Shown here piece by piece: positions 32,487-40,096 of a DNA stretch of 51,113 nucleotides (its first letter is position 1; every line of letters begins with the position of its first letter). Where the stretch lies: NCBI GenBank assembly GCA_900551435.1, contig URVW01000008.1, forward strand, positions 1 to 51,113, read 5' to 3'. Under the pieces are notes generated by a model that saw nothing but the letters and a program-made list of their open reading frames with translations, was not told the DNA's origin and did not search any database. This stretch comes from an uncultured Faecalibacterium sp. GTDB taxonomy: Bacteria > Bacillota > Clostridia > Oscillospirales > Ruminococcaceae. The translations under genes and the position numbers were made by a program.

Positions 32487-33080
32487 ATGGACGAATCAAC
32501 AAAATCGAAGCTTGGCGGAAAGAAAATTCTCGTTGCTGCAATTCTTATTATTGCAGTCGTTATCGCAGGACTTTTTTATAGCCAATCCACCCAAAAGACG
32601 CCTGAAGCACAAGTTGATATTACCATTACACTGGAAAAAATCGTAAAAACCAGCGATTTATCAACTTCTGTATTTAAGTACAACGGAATCGTAGAAGTTC
32701 CAAATCCCAAAAAATCATCGGATATCGATTACTATATCTATTACAGCGCATCTGTTTATGCAGGAATCGATTTTTCCAAAATTCAGTTCAAGGAAGATAA
32801 GGAGAACAAAAAGATTACCGCAATTCTTCCGGAGGTTCAAATCAACGATACTGTTGTTGACCCCAACTCCCTTGACTTCATGTTTATGAACAAAAAAGCT
32901 GATGACATTTCTGTAACCACAACAGCTTTGACCGCCTGTGAAGCAGACATTCAACAGGAGTGCACCAGCGAAAGCGCTCTGCTGGAAGTTGCACGTTTGA
33001 ATACCGAAAACGTTGTGCGCGCACTGGCTGAACCGATCATAGAACAGACATACAAAGATTATACGTTTGTGATTGAATAA
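32487..33080 (+). CDS. DUF4230-like membrane-anchored protein
   Basis: 197 residues: one N-terminal membrane anchor (KKILVAAILIIAVVIAGLF), then a DUF4230-type domain: ASVYAGIDFSKIQFKEDKE, ITAILPEVQINDTVVDPNSLDFMF and a C-terminal helical pair. The domain sits outside the membrane. Start at 32487 has GGAGG eight bases upstream; the ATG 15 bases earlier is rejected. Markedly AT-richer than its neighbours, as is the next gene, which suggests transfer. Function of DUF4230 is not known. Confidence 0.75.
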   Translation: MDESTKSKLGGKKILVAAILIIAVVIAGLFYSQSTQKTPEAQVDITITLEKIVKTSDLSTSVFKYNGIVEVPNPKKSSDIDYYIYYSASVYAGIDFSKIQFKEDKENKKITAILPEVQINDTVVDPNSLDFMFMNKKADDISVTTTALTACEADIQQECTSESALLEVARLNTENVVRALAEPIIEQTYKDYTFVIE

Positions 33081-33095
33081 GGGGGACATAAGACG

Positions 33096-33701
33096 ATGAA
33101 GTTCAAAAAATATAGTGTACTCCTGTTATCTGCGCTTTTGCTTCTTCTCTGCGTTGGCTGTACATCCAAAACAACCGAACCCACTGAGATCATTGAGCCA
33201 GAGGAAGGCCGTCTCAAGTCCATCTGTCAGCTTTCCGTCCTAGAAGGGTATTTCCATAACGTTGTAAAGTATCGAAAGTCTAATCCGAACAGGCTGTTTC
33301 TGAAGAGCAACGATACCCACTTCTGGGTCGAATATACTGGCGTCGCAACATACGGAGTAGATGCTTCTAAAGTAACAATGGAGATATCCGATGCCGAAAT
33401 CACTATCACCATCCCAAAAGCTCACATGCTATACTGCAAGGTAGACTCGACGTCTTTGGATGAAAATTCCTACATCGTTGCAAAAGACTCGTTTAAGGTC
33501 ACTTCCGACGACAGCAAAGCTGCCTTGGTGCAAGCTCAAGATGAACTGCAAGAAGAAGCTTCCAATTATGAGGAACTTCTTACATTGGCTCAACAGCGCG
33601 TACAGCAACTCATGGAAGATTATGTCAAAAATATCATGAGTGTGTCCGGAAAAGACGAAAGCAGTTATAAGATCAACTGGGTCTATCTGGACGAAGAATA
33701 A
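33096..33701 (+). CDS. DUF4230-like lipoprotein
   Basis: 201 residues; signal peptide with lipobox CVGC (C22) followed by a Thr/Glu-rich linker. The domain VEYTGVATYGVDASKVTMEISDAEITITIPKAHMLYCKVDSTSL is a diverged copy of the same DUF4230-like fold as in the gene upstream, with a long C-terminal coiled helix (AALVQAQDELQEEASNYEELLTLAQQRVQQL). A paralogous pair, one membrane-anchored and one lipidated, 15 bp apart in one operon. AT-rich codon use. Function unknown. Confidence 0.75.
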   Translation: MKFKKYSVLLLSALLLLLCVGCTSKTTEPTEIIEPEEGRLKSICQLSVLEGYFHNVVKYRKSNPNRLFLKSNDTHFWVEYTGVATYGVDASKVTMEISDAEITITIPKAHMLYCKVDSTSLDENSYIVAKDSFKVTSDDSKAALVQAQDELQEEASNYEELLTLAQQRVQQLMEDYVKNIMSVSGKDESSYKINWVYLDEE

Positions 33702-33710
33702 GTCCTACAT

Positions 33711-33746
33711 AGCGCCGCATCTCCTTTGTGAGGTGCGGCGCTTTTC
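33711..33746 (+). terminator. Terminator of the DUF4230-like pair
   Basis: AGCGCCGCATCTC and GAGGTGCGGCGCT arms (one G-U type change) followed by TTTTCTTTC. Confidence 0.85.
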
Positions 33747-33851
33747 TTTCCCAAAACGCACCCTTTTTGCAGATTGAATTTGCCAGTTTTTTGCGTATTC
33801 AGGCAATTTTCATTCTTTTTGATTTTGTTCCAAAAATCTTTGCAAAAGCCC

Positions 33852-33880
33852 TTGACAGAACCCCATCCCCGTGATACTAT
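33852..33880 (+). promoter_or_regulatory. Promoter of the metal-efflux cassette
   Basis: Consensus-like TTGACA, 17 bp, TACTAT. Transcription would start near 33887, so the ATG at 33887 cannot be the main arsR start. Confidence 0.85.
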
Positions 33881-33902
33881 GAACACATGAGCAGACGTTC
33901 AT
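33879..33902 (+). promoter_or_regulatory. Candidate ArsR/SmtB operator
   Basis: ATGAAC and GTTCAT form an inverted repeat with a 12-base spacer that overlaps the -10 and start site, followed by the palindrome TCATATGA at 33899-33906. Position and form fit autorepression by the ArsR protein encoded next. Confidence 0.65.
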
Positions 33903-33931
33903 ATGATAACACAGCGAAGGGAGATGTCCAG

Positions 33932-34267
33932 ATGCCGGATGCAAAAGAGCCGAAGCCGAATCCTCAGCCGGGGCCGATCGAGCTGCCGGACGACGAAGTC
34001 CTGTACGAGCTGGCCGATCTGTTCCGGGTGTTTGGTGACTCCACCCGCATCAAGATCCTGTATGCGCTCCACGACAACGAACTGTGCGTGCAGGACATCG
34101 CGAATGCGGTGCAGCTGAGCCAGTCTGCGGTGAGCCACCAGCTCCGGGTGCTGAAAGACACCAAGCTCGTGCGGTTCCGCCGGGACGGAAAGACCGTTTA
34201 CTACGCACTGGATGATGACCATGTGCGCAGCATCCTCTCCATGGGGATGGATCATATCGAGGAATAA
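33932..34267 (+). CDS. ArsR/SmtB-family metal-sensing repressor
   Basis: 111 residues from ATG 33932, which follows GGGAG by eight bases (a longer version from 33887 would start at the mRNA 5' end). Winged-helix domain: LADLFRVFGDSTRIKILYALHDNELCVQDIANAVQLSQSAVSHQLRVLKDTKLVRFRRDGKTVYYAL; the ELCVQDI segment carries the Cys in the alpha3 position, and the C-terminal DDDHVRSILSMGMDHIEE resembles the alpha5 metal site (Asp/His) of Zn-responsive members such as SmtB/CzrA. Metal is inferred from context (Zn/Cd). First gene of the cassette. Confidence 0.88.
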   Translation: MPDAKEPKPNPQPGPIELPDDEVLYELADLFRVFGDSTRIKILYALHDNELCVQDIANAVQLSQSAVSHQLRVLKDTKLVRFRRDGKTVYYALDDDHVRSILSMGMDHIEE

Positions 34268-34287
34268 CAGAAAGGTTGGTACTACTT

Positions 34288-34509
34288 ATGAAGAAGAGCT
34301 ACAAGATCGAAGTGGACTGCGCAAACTGCGCTCAGAAGATGGAAGATGCCGCCAACACCGTCGCCGGTGTCGAGAAGGCAACGGTCAGCTTCATGACCCA
34401 GAAGATGAAGGTCGAGTTTGCCGATGGCGCAGACCCCCACGAGACGATGCAGAACGTCCTGACCGCCTGCAAGAAGGTCGAGGACGACTGCGAGATCTTT
34501 GACATCTGA
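34288..34509 (+). CDS. Stand-alone heavy-metal-associated (HMA) domain protein
   Basis: 73 residues with a CxxC metal site in DCANCAQKMEDA and the beta-alpha-beta-beta-alpha-beta pattern of CopZ/ATPase N-terminal domains. The ATPase downstream lacks an N-terminal HMA domain, so this protein appears to be the detached one. The acidic D before CANC resembles the DCxxC form of Zn/Cd-type domains rather than the Cu MxCxxC form. ATG at 34288 follows GAAAGG by 12 bases. Confidence 0.88.
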   Translation: MKKSYKIEVDCANCAQKMEDAANTVAGVEKATVSFMTQKMKVEFADGADPHETMQNVLTACKKVEDDCEIFDI

Positions 34510-34525
34510 GCATTTTTCTCGTTCG

Positions 34526-34599
34526 AAGGGGCTGTTGCAAAACGAACCTCCCGCTTCCGCTGTGACGGAGAGGCCGAGCACGTTTTGCGGCGGTCCCTT
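34526..34599. repeat. Structured repeat, copy 4 (short) in a terminator-like hairpin
   Basis: Arms AAGGGGCTGTTGCAAAACG (34526-34544) and CGTTTTGCGGCGGTCCCTT (34581-34599) pair with several G-U pairs. Between them lie just the two ends of the repeat, in reverse orientation (AACCTCCC and TGACGGAGAGG), the middle having been lost. On its 3' side there is no T-run. Confidence 0.65.
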
Positions 34600-34800
34600 C
34601 CGCTTCCGCTGTGGAAAAATCGAGAGGTTTTCCACAGTTTCCACCGAGTTTTCAACAGGCTTTGCGAAAAAGTCCAAAAACAGACGCGAAAAAGCAAGAT
34701 TTCTTTGGAAAAACTTCGTGGAAAACCCGGGGGAAAGCGTGGAAAAGTTCCCCCGCTGCGGAAAACCTGTTGAAAGCTTCCCCACCCAAGAAAGACAAAA
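34600..34800 (+). other. Structured leader upstream of the P-type ATPase
   Basis: No gene in this 200-bp stretch. It contains repeated TTTTCCAC, GTTTTCAACAGG and GTGGAAAA words, a stem GGGGGAA (34729-34735)/TTCCCCC (34748-34754), and a long-range pair TTTCAACAGG (34651-34659 region) with CCTGTTGAAA (34766-34775). These could fold the 5' region of the ATPase message. Confidence 0.5.
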
Positions 34801-34812
34801 GGAGAATCCCCT

Positions 34813-36705
34813 ATGACCAAAAAGCAGAAAAAGGTGCTGTATCAGATCATCGCGGCGGTCATCCTCATCGTGATCCTGAAGCTCCTGCCCACTTTCCCCA
34901 CGCCGGTGGAGATGGTGCTTTACCTCATTCCGTACCTTGTGGTCGGCTGGGATGTCTTGCGCAAGGCGCTCAAGGGCATCAAGAACCGCCAGCCGTTCGA
35001 TGAATGCTTCCTGATGGCCGTTGCCACCGTCGGCGCCTTTGCGCTGGGCGATTATGTAGAGGGCTGCGCCGTTATCATCTTCTACCAGATCGGCGAGCTG
35101 TTCCAGAGCGTGGCCGTCGGCAAGAGCCGCCAGAGCATTTCCAGCCTGATGGACATCCGCCCCGACTATGCCAACATCGAGGACGAGGACGGCAAGCTGG
35201 AGCAGGTGGACCCGGACGATGTTGAGATCGGGACCATCATCGTGGTCCAGCCGGGTGAGCGCGTGCCCATCGACGGCGTGATCGTAGAGGGCACTTCGGC
35301 CCTGAATACCGCCGCCCTGACCGGCGAGAGTCTGCCCCGCGACGTCCAGAGCGGCGATGAGGTCATCAGCGGCTGTGTCAACATGACCGGTCTGCTGAAA
35401 GTCCGCACCACCAAGGAGTTCGGCGAATCCACCGTCTCGAAAATTCTCGACCTCGTGGAAAATTCCAGCATGAAGAAGGCCCGCGCCGAAAACTTCATCA
35501 CCCGCTTTGCCCGCGTGTACACCCCCGCCGTCTGCTATGGCGCACTGGCGCTGGCGTTCATCCCGCCCATCGTGCTCCTGCTGATGGGCCAGCCCGCCCG
35601 CTTTGGCGACTGGATCTACCGCGCTCTAACCTTCCTCGTCATCTCCTGCCCCTGCGCACTGGTCATCAGCATCCCCCTGAGCTTCTTCGGCGGCATCGGC
35701 GGTGCAAGCGCATGCGGCATCCTCGTCAAAGGCTCGACCTATCTGGAAGAGCTGGCCCATACCGGCATCGTTGTCTTTGACAAGACCGGCACGCTGACGC
35801 AGGGCACGTTCAAGGTGGTGGGCATCCACCCCGAAAACGGCGTGACCGAAAGCGAACTGGTGGAATCCGCCGCGCTGGCCGAGAGCTGGTCCAAGCACCC
35901 CATCTCCCTGAGCATCAAGAACGCCTACGGCAAAGAGATCGACTCCAACCGCGTCACCGACGTGGAGGAGCTGGGCGGCCACGGCATCACGGCCAAGGTG
36001 GACGGCAAGACCGTCGCCGCCGGCAATGCCCGCCTGATGGCAAAGCTCAACCTTTCTGTCCCTGAAGTCACCGAACCCGGCACGATCGTGCATGTCGCCA
36101 TTGAGGGCAAGTATGCCGGTTATCTGCTGATCTCCGACGTCGTGAAGCCCCACAGCGCACAGGCCATCAAGGGCCTGAAGGCCGCTGGCGTCCGCAAGAC
36201 GGTCATGCTGACCGGCGACGCCGAGCCGGTGGCAAAGGCTGTCGCCAGCCAGCTGGGTCTGGATGAATACCACGCCGGTCTGCTCCCGGGCGACAAGGTA
36301 GACCAGATCGAAAAGCTCATCGCTTCCAAGCAGCCGAAAGAGAACCTCGCCTTTGTGGGCGACGGCATCAACGACGCGCCGGTCCTGTCCCGTGCCGATA
36401 TCGGCATCGCGATGGGCGCTCTGGGTTCTGATGCCGCCATCGAAGCCGCCGACATCGTCCTGATGGACGACGACCCAGCCAAAATTGCACTGGCCATGAG
36501 CATCGCCCGCCGCACCATCCGCATCGTCTATCAGAACATCGTGTTCGCGCTGGCCATCAAGTTCGCGTGCCTGATCTTGGGCGCGCTGGGCCTTGCCTCC
36601 ATGTGGACCGCCATCTTCGCCGATGTCGGTGTCATGGTCCTCGCTGTCCTGAATGCGACCCGCGCTCTCTACACCAAAGACCTCGCAAAGAAGAACGAGC
36701 AGTAA
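34813..36705 (+). CDS. P1B-type ATPase, Zn2+/Cd2+/Pb2+ exporting (PIB-2)
   Basis: 630 residues. Membrane metal site SCPCALVISIPLS, phosphatase loop TGES, phosphorylation D323 in DKTGTLT, nucleotide site HP in KHPIS, and hinge GDGINDAP. In the last helices, FALAIKFACLIL holds the Lys and FADVGVMVLAVLN the Asp that mark the PIB-2 zinc/cadmium group. There is no N-terminal HMA domain; the separate protein at 34288 supplies it. Pumps metal out of the cytoplasm. RBS AAAGGAG lies just upstream. Distance of 303 bp from the HMA gene is unusual within a cassette and holds a structured leader. Confidence 0.93.
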   Translation: MTKKQKKVLYQIIAAVILIVILKLLPTFPTPVEMVLYLIPYLVVGWDVLRKALKGIKNRQPFDECFLMAVATVGAFALGDYVEGCAVIIFYQIGELFQSVAVGKSRQSISSLMDIRPDYANIEDEDGKLEQVDPDDVEIGTIIVVQPGERVPIDGVIVEGTSALNTAALTGESLPRDVQSGDEVISGCVNMTGLLKVRTTKEFGESTVSKILDLVENSSMKKARAENFITRFARVYTPAVCYGALALAFIPPIVLLLMGQPARFGDWIYRALTFLVISCPCALVISIPLSFFGGIGGASACGILVKGSTYLEELAHTGIVVFDKTGTLTQGTFKVVGIHPENGVTESELVESAALAESWSKHPISLSIKNAYGKEIDSNRVTDVEELGGHGITAKVDGKTVAAGNARLMAKLNLSVPEVTEPGTIVHVAIEGKYAGYLLISDVVKPHSAQAIKGLKAAGVRKTVMLTGDAEPVAKAVASQLGLDEYHAGLLPGDKVDQIEKLIASKQPKENLAFVGDGINDAPVLSRADIGIAMGALGSDAAIEAADIVLMDDDPAKIALAMSIARRTIRIVYQNIVFALAIKFACLILGALGLASMWTAIFADVGVMVLAVLNATRALYTKDLAKKNEQ

Positions 36706-36718
36706 ACCAGAATGCAGC

Positions 36719-36808
36719 AAGCCCCTGCCGAAAGGTGGGGCTTCCTAAAACGGTATAACAAGAAAACCAGAACTGTACAGCTGAATCGGCGATACCGTTC
36801 TGGTTTTT
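36719..36808 (+). terminator. Two hairpins after the P-type ATPase
   Basis: AAGCCCC/GGGGCTT at 36719-36743, then AAAACCAGAAC (36763-36773) with GTTCTGGTTTTTT (36797-36808), the second with a good T-run. Confidence 0.8.
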
Positions 36809-36877
36809 TGTTCTTTGTAAGAGCAAAAAGCTGCCCCAAACCCTGTGAGGGATGTGCACAGCAAACTGGAACTTGTC

Positions 36878-37036
36878 TTACTTCTTGTCATTGAAGTAGA
36901 TGATAAAAGCACCCATTACTGCAATAGCAATGAGCAATCCAAACTCAACCCAATTACCTAAAAGTTCAAGTCCTACGACCATACCTAAATAACCAACAAT
37001 CAATGTAACGATTGCTGCCAAAATCGCTTTACCCAT
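36878..37036 (-). CDS. Small two-helix membrane protein
   Basis: 52 residues: KAILAAIVTLIVGYLGMVVG and a second hydrophobic span GLLIAIAVMGAFIIYF, ending NDKK. Start at 37036 has AAAGGAG nine bases upstream, which gives fair support. AT-rich. Not recognised; may be a membrane-stress or subunit peptide. Flanked by terminators on both sides, so it is its own transcript. Confidence 0.65.
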   Translation of the reverse strand: MGKAILAAIVTLIVGYLGMVVGLELLGNWVEFGLLIAIAVMGAFIIYFNDKK

Positions 37037-37137
37037 ATAATCACACTCCTTTGTCAAATTACGATTTGTTGAGCCAAGTATACCATATTCCACCATGAAA
37101 GAACACCCCGCGAACGGCAAGAGCTTGTTTTTACGCC

Positions 37138-37181
37138 AAAAGCCCACCGCACGGAAAGGGAGTTTCCATGCGATGGGCTTG
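37138..37181 (-). terminator. Terminator of the DUF5058-like pair
   Basis: AAAGCCCACCGCA (37139-37151) and TGCGATGGGCTT (37169-37180) arms; on the minus strand followed by TTTT. Confidence 0.75.
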
Positions 37182-37196
37182 AGGGGAGAGAATGTC

Positions 37197-37946
37197 TTAT
37201 GCTTCGGTCTTATCGACGACCTGAATTTTCCCCTTCTTCCACAGGATATAGGACGTCAGGATGCCGATGGGCAGCATCACGATGATAAAGATGCCGACCA
37301 GACCGCCCAGAACTGCTCCGTAACCCGCCAGACGCGCGGCCAGCGAGAGGACCGTCATAATGATCAGCACCGGCAGAACGCCCTTCAGGCCGCCCTTGAC
37401 GACCTTATCGCCGCTGGACGAACTGGCGAACAGGCCCAGCGCCATCGAGCCGAACAGCGCGGGCAGCAGGTAGCCAGAAGCCGTTTTGACGGCGGGCAGT
37501 TCGAACACCGGGCTGATAAAGGAAGCGCAGACCGCCGCCAGCGTCAGGATGATGACCGTCATGATGGACGACACCGCCACGGCCACCGAAGCCACGGCTT
37601 CACCCTCCGGAGTGTTGGGCTGCTTTTTCGTCAGGTTCATGGCATTGGCCGCCACCGGGAGCTTGAGGTTCATGATGTTGCCGGTGATGAAGGCCAGATA
37701 GGCCGAGCAGCCCAGAATCGGGGTATAGCTCAGCGCCTCCGAAAAGCCCACCGGGATATAGATCAGCAGGATGCTGAAGGTGCTGACGTTGAACACCTCC
37801 GAAAGGCTTGGGATGCTGTCATAAGCGCCCAGCACGATGAAGGGCAGAGCGGCCATGTAGATCAGAGCGATCAGCGTTCCCACACGGCCCCAGCGGTGCG
37901 CCCAGCTCTGGAACGAATCCATTTTGACTTCTGTGTTCGGTTTCAT
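37197..37946 (-). CDS. Integral membrane protein, partner of DUF5058-like protein
   Basis: 249 residues with six or so membrane segments (LIALIYMAALPFIVLGAY, FSILLIYIPVGFSEALSY, VIILTLAAVCASFISPVF, others). The phrase GCSAYLAFITGNIMNLKLPVAANAM is conspicuous: NIMNLKLP(V)A looks like a substrate or helix-break motif. I do not recognise a named family. It lies 13 bp after the other membrane protein, so they probably make one two-component transporter. Substrate unknown. Confidence 0.7.
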   Translation of the reverse strand: MKPNTEVKMDSFQSWAHRWGRVGTLIALIYMAALPFIVLGAYDSIPSLSEVFNVSTFSILLIYIPVGFSEALSYTPILGCSAYLAFITGNIMNLKLPVAANAMNLTKKQPNTPEGEAVASVAVAVSSIMTVIILTLAAVCASFISPVFELPAVKTASGYLLPALFGSMALGLFASSSSGDKVVKGGLKGVLPVLIIMTVLSLAARLAGYGAVLGGLVGIFIIVMLPIGILTSYILWKKGKIQVVDKTEA

Positions 37947-37959
37947 TTGTATGCCCTCC

Positions 37960-38688
37960 TTACCCGAAAATGCGGACCCAGACGAGGGACGACAGCAAGC
38001 CGCCCAGCATCGAAAAGGCCATCACGAAGTTGTTCAGCCATGCAAGACCCGGCTTCTTGGCCAGAACGCCCACAGCCACCGCAATGACCAGACCCGTGAT
38101 CATGACCGCCGCCTGAACATTATCCGTGAACAGCAGGATGGGGATATACACCGAGAACATCACCAGCATAAATACGCCGGAGAGGACATTTTTCCAAGTG
38201 CTGCCGCCCTTTTCGGCAGCGCTGCGGTCCACGCTCTTGCAGAGCTTTTTGCCAAAGGGCAGCAGGACGAGGAAGCCGCTCAGCATGCCGACGCTCATCA
38301 GGATCATCACGACACCGAACTGACGGCCTGTTGCCGATTGGAGCATCTCTGCCGAGGATGCATAGCCCAAGACCTGCGCGATGGAGCTGGAGATCATCGT
38401 CTCATAGGACAGCGAGCCGATGACCGAGAGCCGCCACCATGCCCACACACTGCCCAGCACTGCGATCAGGACGAACAGGCCCACCACGATGGACAGGCTG
38501 GGCACGATGGAAAAGATGAGACTCGACTTGATGACGTTCGAAAGCTCTTCTTTCGTGATGCCCAGTTCCAGACAGTGATCGTATGCCTTTTTCAGGTAGA
38601 CCAGCGAGAATCCCGCAATGTAGACCAGTCCTCCGATGACCAGCGCCAGCAAAAGCGGACTTGAGATGATGTCTTTCATGGTTGCCAT
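37960..38688 (-). CDS. DUF5058-like integral membrane protein
   Basis: 242 residues with about six membrane segments and a central VIKSSLIFSIVPSLSIVVGLFVLI, WAWWRLSVIGSLSYE segment that recalls DUF5058 proteins of Clostridia (tentative). Start at 38688 follows GGGAGGG; the open frame upstream to 38784 lacks a site. First gene of the pair. Confidence 0.6.
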   Translation of the reverse strand: MATMKDIISSPLLLALVIGGLVYIAGFSLVYLKKAYDHCLELGITKEELSNVIKSSLIFSIVPSLSIVVGLFVLIAVLGSVWAWWRLSVIGSLSYETMISSSIAQVLGYASSAEMLQSATGRQFGVVMILMSVGMLSGFLVLLPFGKKLCKSVDRSAAEKGGSTWKNVLSGVFMLVMFSVYIPILLFTDNVQAAVMITGLVIAVAVGVLAKKPGLAWLNNFVMAFSMLGGLLSSLVWVRIFG

Positions 38689-38913
38689 AATACCATTCCC
38701 TCCCACAACTTGAAAAGCCAAAAAAGGCGCCGGTATCCGTGCCGGCGTCTTTGCTTTTTGGATAAAGTAAAGGAATTTTTCCATCCTGTCAAATGTGTAT
38801 GACTATTTTCGGCGTGGGAAAGCGATAGAAAACGATTTTCATTCCAAAGCGCATGGCTTTATCACAGTAAAATGTGAAAGTGACTTTTGTTTCAAATATT
38901 TTTTATGAAAAAC

Positions 38914-38941
38914 TTGAAACCTCTTTCATTTCTGCTATACT
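38914..38941 (+). promoter_or_regulatory. azlCD promoter
   Basis: TTGAAA, 16 bp, TGC-extended TATACT, 27 bp before the azlC start. Confidence 0.75.
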
Positions 38942-38968
38942 ACCATTAAACTAGGGGGTTAGTGAAAA

Positions 38969-39718
38969 ATGAATGAAACCACAACATCGCATTCTTCCGG
39001 CACGGTCCTGCGGGCGCTGAAAGCCGCCGCGCCGCAGACTGTGCCGGTCTTTGCCGGCTATCTCGTGCTGGGCATGGGATACGGCATCTATGTTCAATCG
39101 CTGGGGCTGCCGGTCTGGATGCCCATGCTCATGGGCACGGTCGTCTACGGCGGCTCGCTGGAATTCGTGCTGGCATCGCTGCTGCTGGGGGCCTTTTCGC
39201 CGCTGTCGGCCTTCCTGATGGCGCTGATGATCCAAGCGCGGCATCTGTTCTATGGGCTGGCCATGCTGGAACGCTACAAAGGCTACGGTCTGCGCAGCTT
39301 TTACATGATCTTCGCCATGAGCGACGAGACGTTCTCCATCACCTGCTCGGCCGAGCCGCCCGAGGGCGTGGACCGGGGCTGGTTCATGTTCTTCATCACC
39401 CTGCTGGACCAGTTTTACTGGGTCGCCAGCGCAGGGCTGGGCGCTGTGGTGGGGTCGGTCCTTCCGTTCAGCACCGAGGGCGTTGACTTCGTTATGACCG
39501 CGATGTTCACAGTCATCTTCCTCAACCAGTGGGAAAAAGAAAAACAGCACGTCAGCGCCCTTATCGGCATCCTTGTGCCGCTGGTGTGCCTTGTGCTGTT
39601 CGGGTCCGGCAGCTTCCTGCTGCCCGCGATGGCCTGTATTTTAGTGCTGCTGATCGTCCTGCGCAAGCCGTTGGAAGCGCTGGAAGCCAAGCACGGTGAA
39701 ACGGAGGTGCAGTCATGA
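38969..39718 (+). CDS. azlC: Branched-chain amino acid exporter, large subunit AzlC
   Basis: 249 residues, AzlC/YgaZ family: AAPQTVPVFAGYLVLGMGYG, VVYGGSLEFVLASLL (conserved GGSxxF), QARHLFYGLAML and FAMSDETFSI are the family signature stretches. Works with AzlD in exporting branched-chain amino acids or analogues. Preceded by GGGGG. Overlaps azlD by four bases. Confidence 0.93.
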   Translation: MNETTTSHSSGTVLRALKAAAPQTVPVFAGYLVLGMGYGIYVQSLGLPVWMPMLMGTVVYGGSLEFVLASLLLGAFSPLSAFLMALMIQARHLFYGLAMLERYKGYGLRSFYMIFAMSDETFSITCSAEPPEGVDRGWFMFFITLLDQFYWVASAGLGAVVGSVLPFSTEGVDFVMTAMFTVIFLNQWEKEKQHVSALIGILVPLVCLVLFGSGSFLLPAMACILVLLIVLRKPLEALEAKHGETEVQS

Positions 39719-40044
39719 CCGCTCTGCAAATGGCTCTGACCATCGCGGTCTGCACGGCCGCGACCATGCTCACCCGCTTTCTTCCGTTTTTGATCTTCTC
39801 TTCCAAAGACCAGCAGCCGCCGGAGGTCGTACGGTATCTGGGGCGGGTGCTGCCCGCCGCCATCTTCGGGATGCTCATCGTCTACTGCCTCAAGAGCGTC
39901 ACGCCCTTCGCGGGCAGCCACGGCATCCCGGAAGCCATCGCCCTCGCGGTGACCGTCGCGCTCCACAAGTGGAAGCATCAGACCCTTGTTTCCATCGCGG
40001 GCGGAACGGTCTGCTATGTGCTGCTGGTGCAGCTGGTGTTTTGA
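39715..40044 (+). CDS. azlD: Branched-chain amino acid exporter, small subunit AzlD
   Basis: 109 residues, four membrane segments, TRFLPFLIFSS and RYLGRVLPAAIFGMLIVYCL are the AzlD signatures. Start lies inside the azlC stop (ATGA overlap). Confidence 0.92.
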   Translation: MTALQMALTIAVCTAATMLTRFLPFLIFSSKDQQPPEVVRYLGRVLPAAIFGMLIVYCLKSVTPFAGSHGIPEAIALAVTVALHKWKHQTLVSIAGGTVCYVLLVQLVF

Positions 40045-40056
40045 ACAAGCAAACCA

Positions 40057-40096
40057 AAGAGGTTTCCCTTTTTACAGGGGAAACCTCTTATTTTTA
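40057..40096. terminator. Terminator between azlD and the methyltransferase
   Basis: AAGAGGTTTCCC and GGGAAACCTCTT arms with T-runs on both sides. The methyltransferase stop at 40094 abuts it. Confidence 0.9.

Noticed and set aside
34625..34660. DnaA-box-like words (TTTTCCACA, TTTTCAACA)
   Set aside because: No exact TTATCCACA, no AT-rich unwinding region, and the place is inside a metal cassette; simple repeats of the leader explain them.
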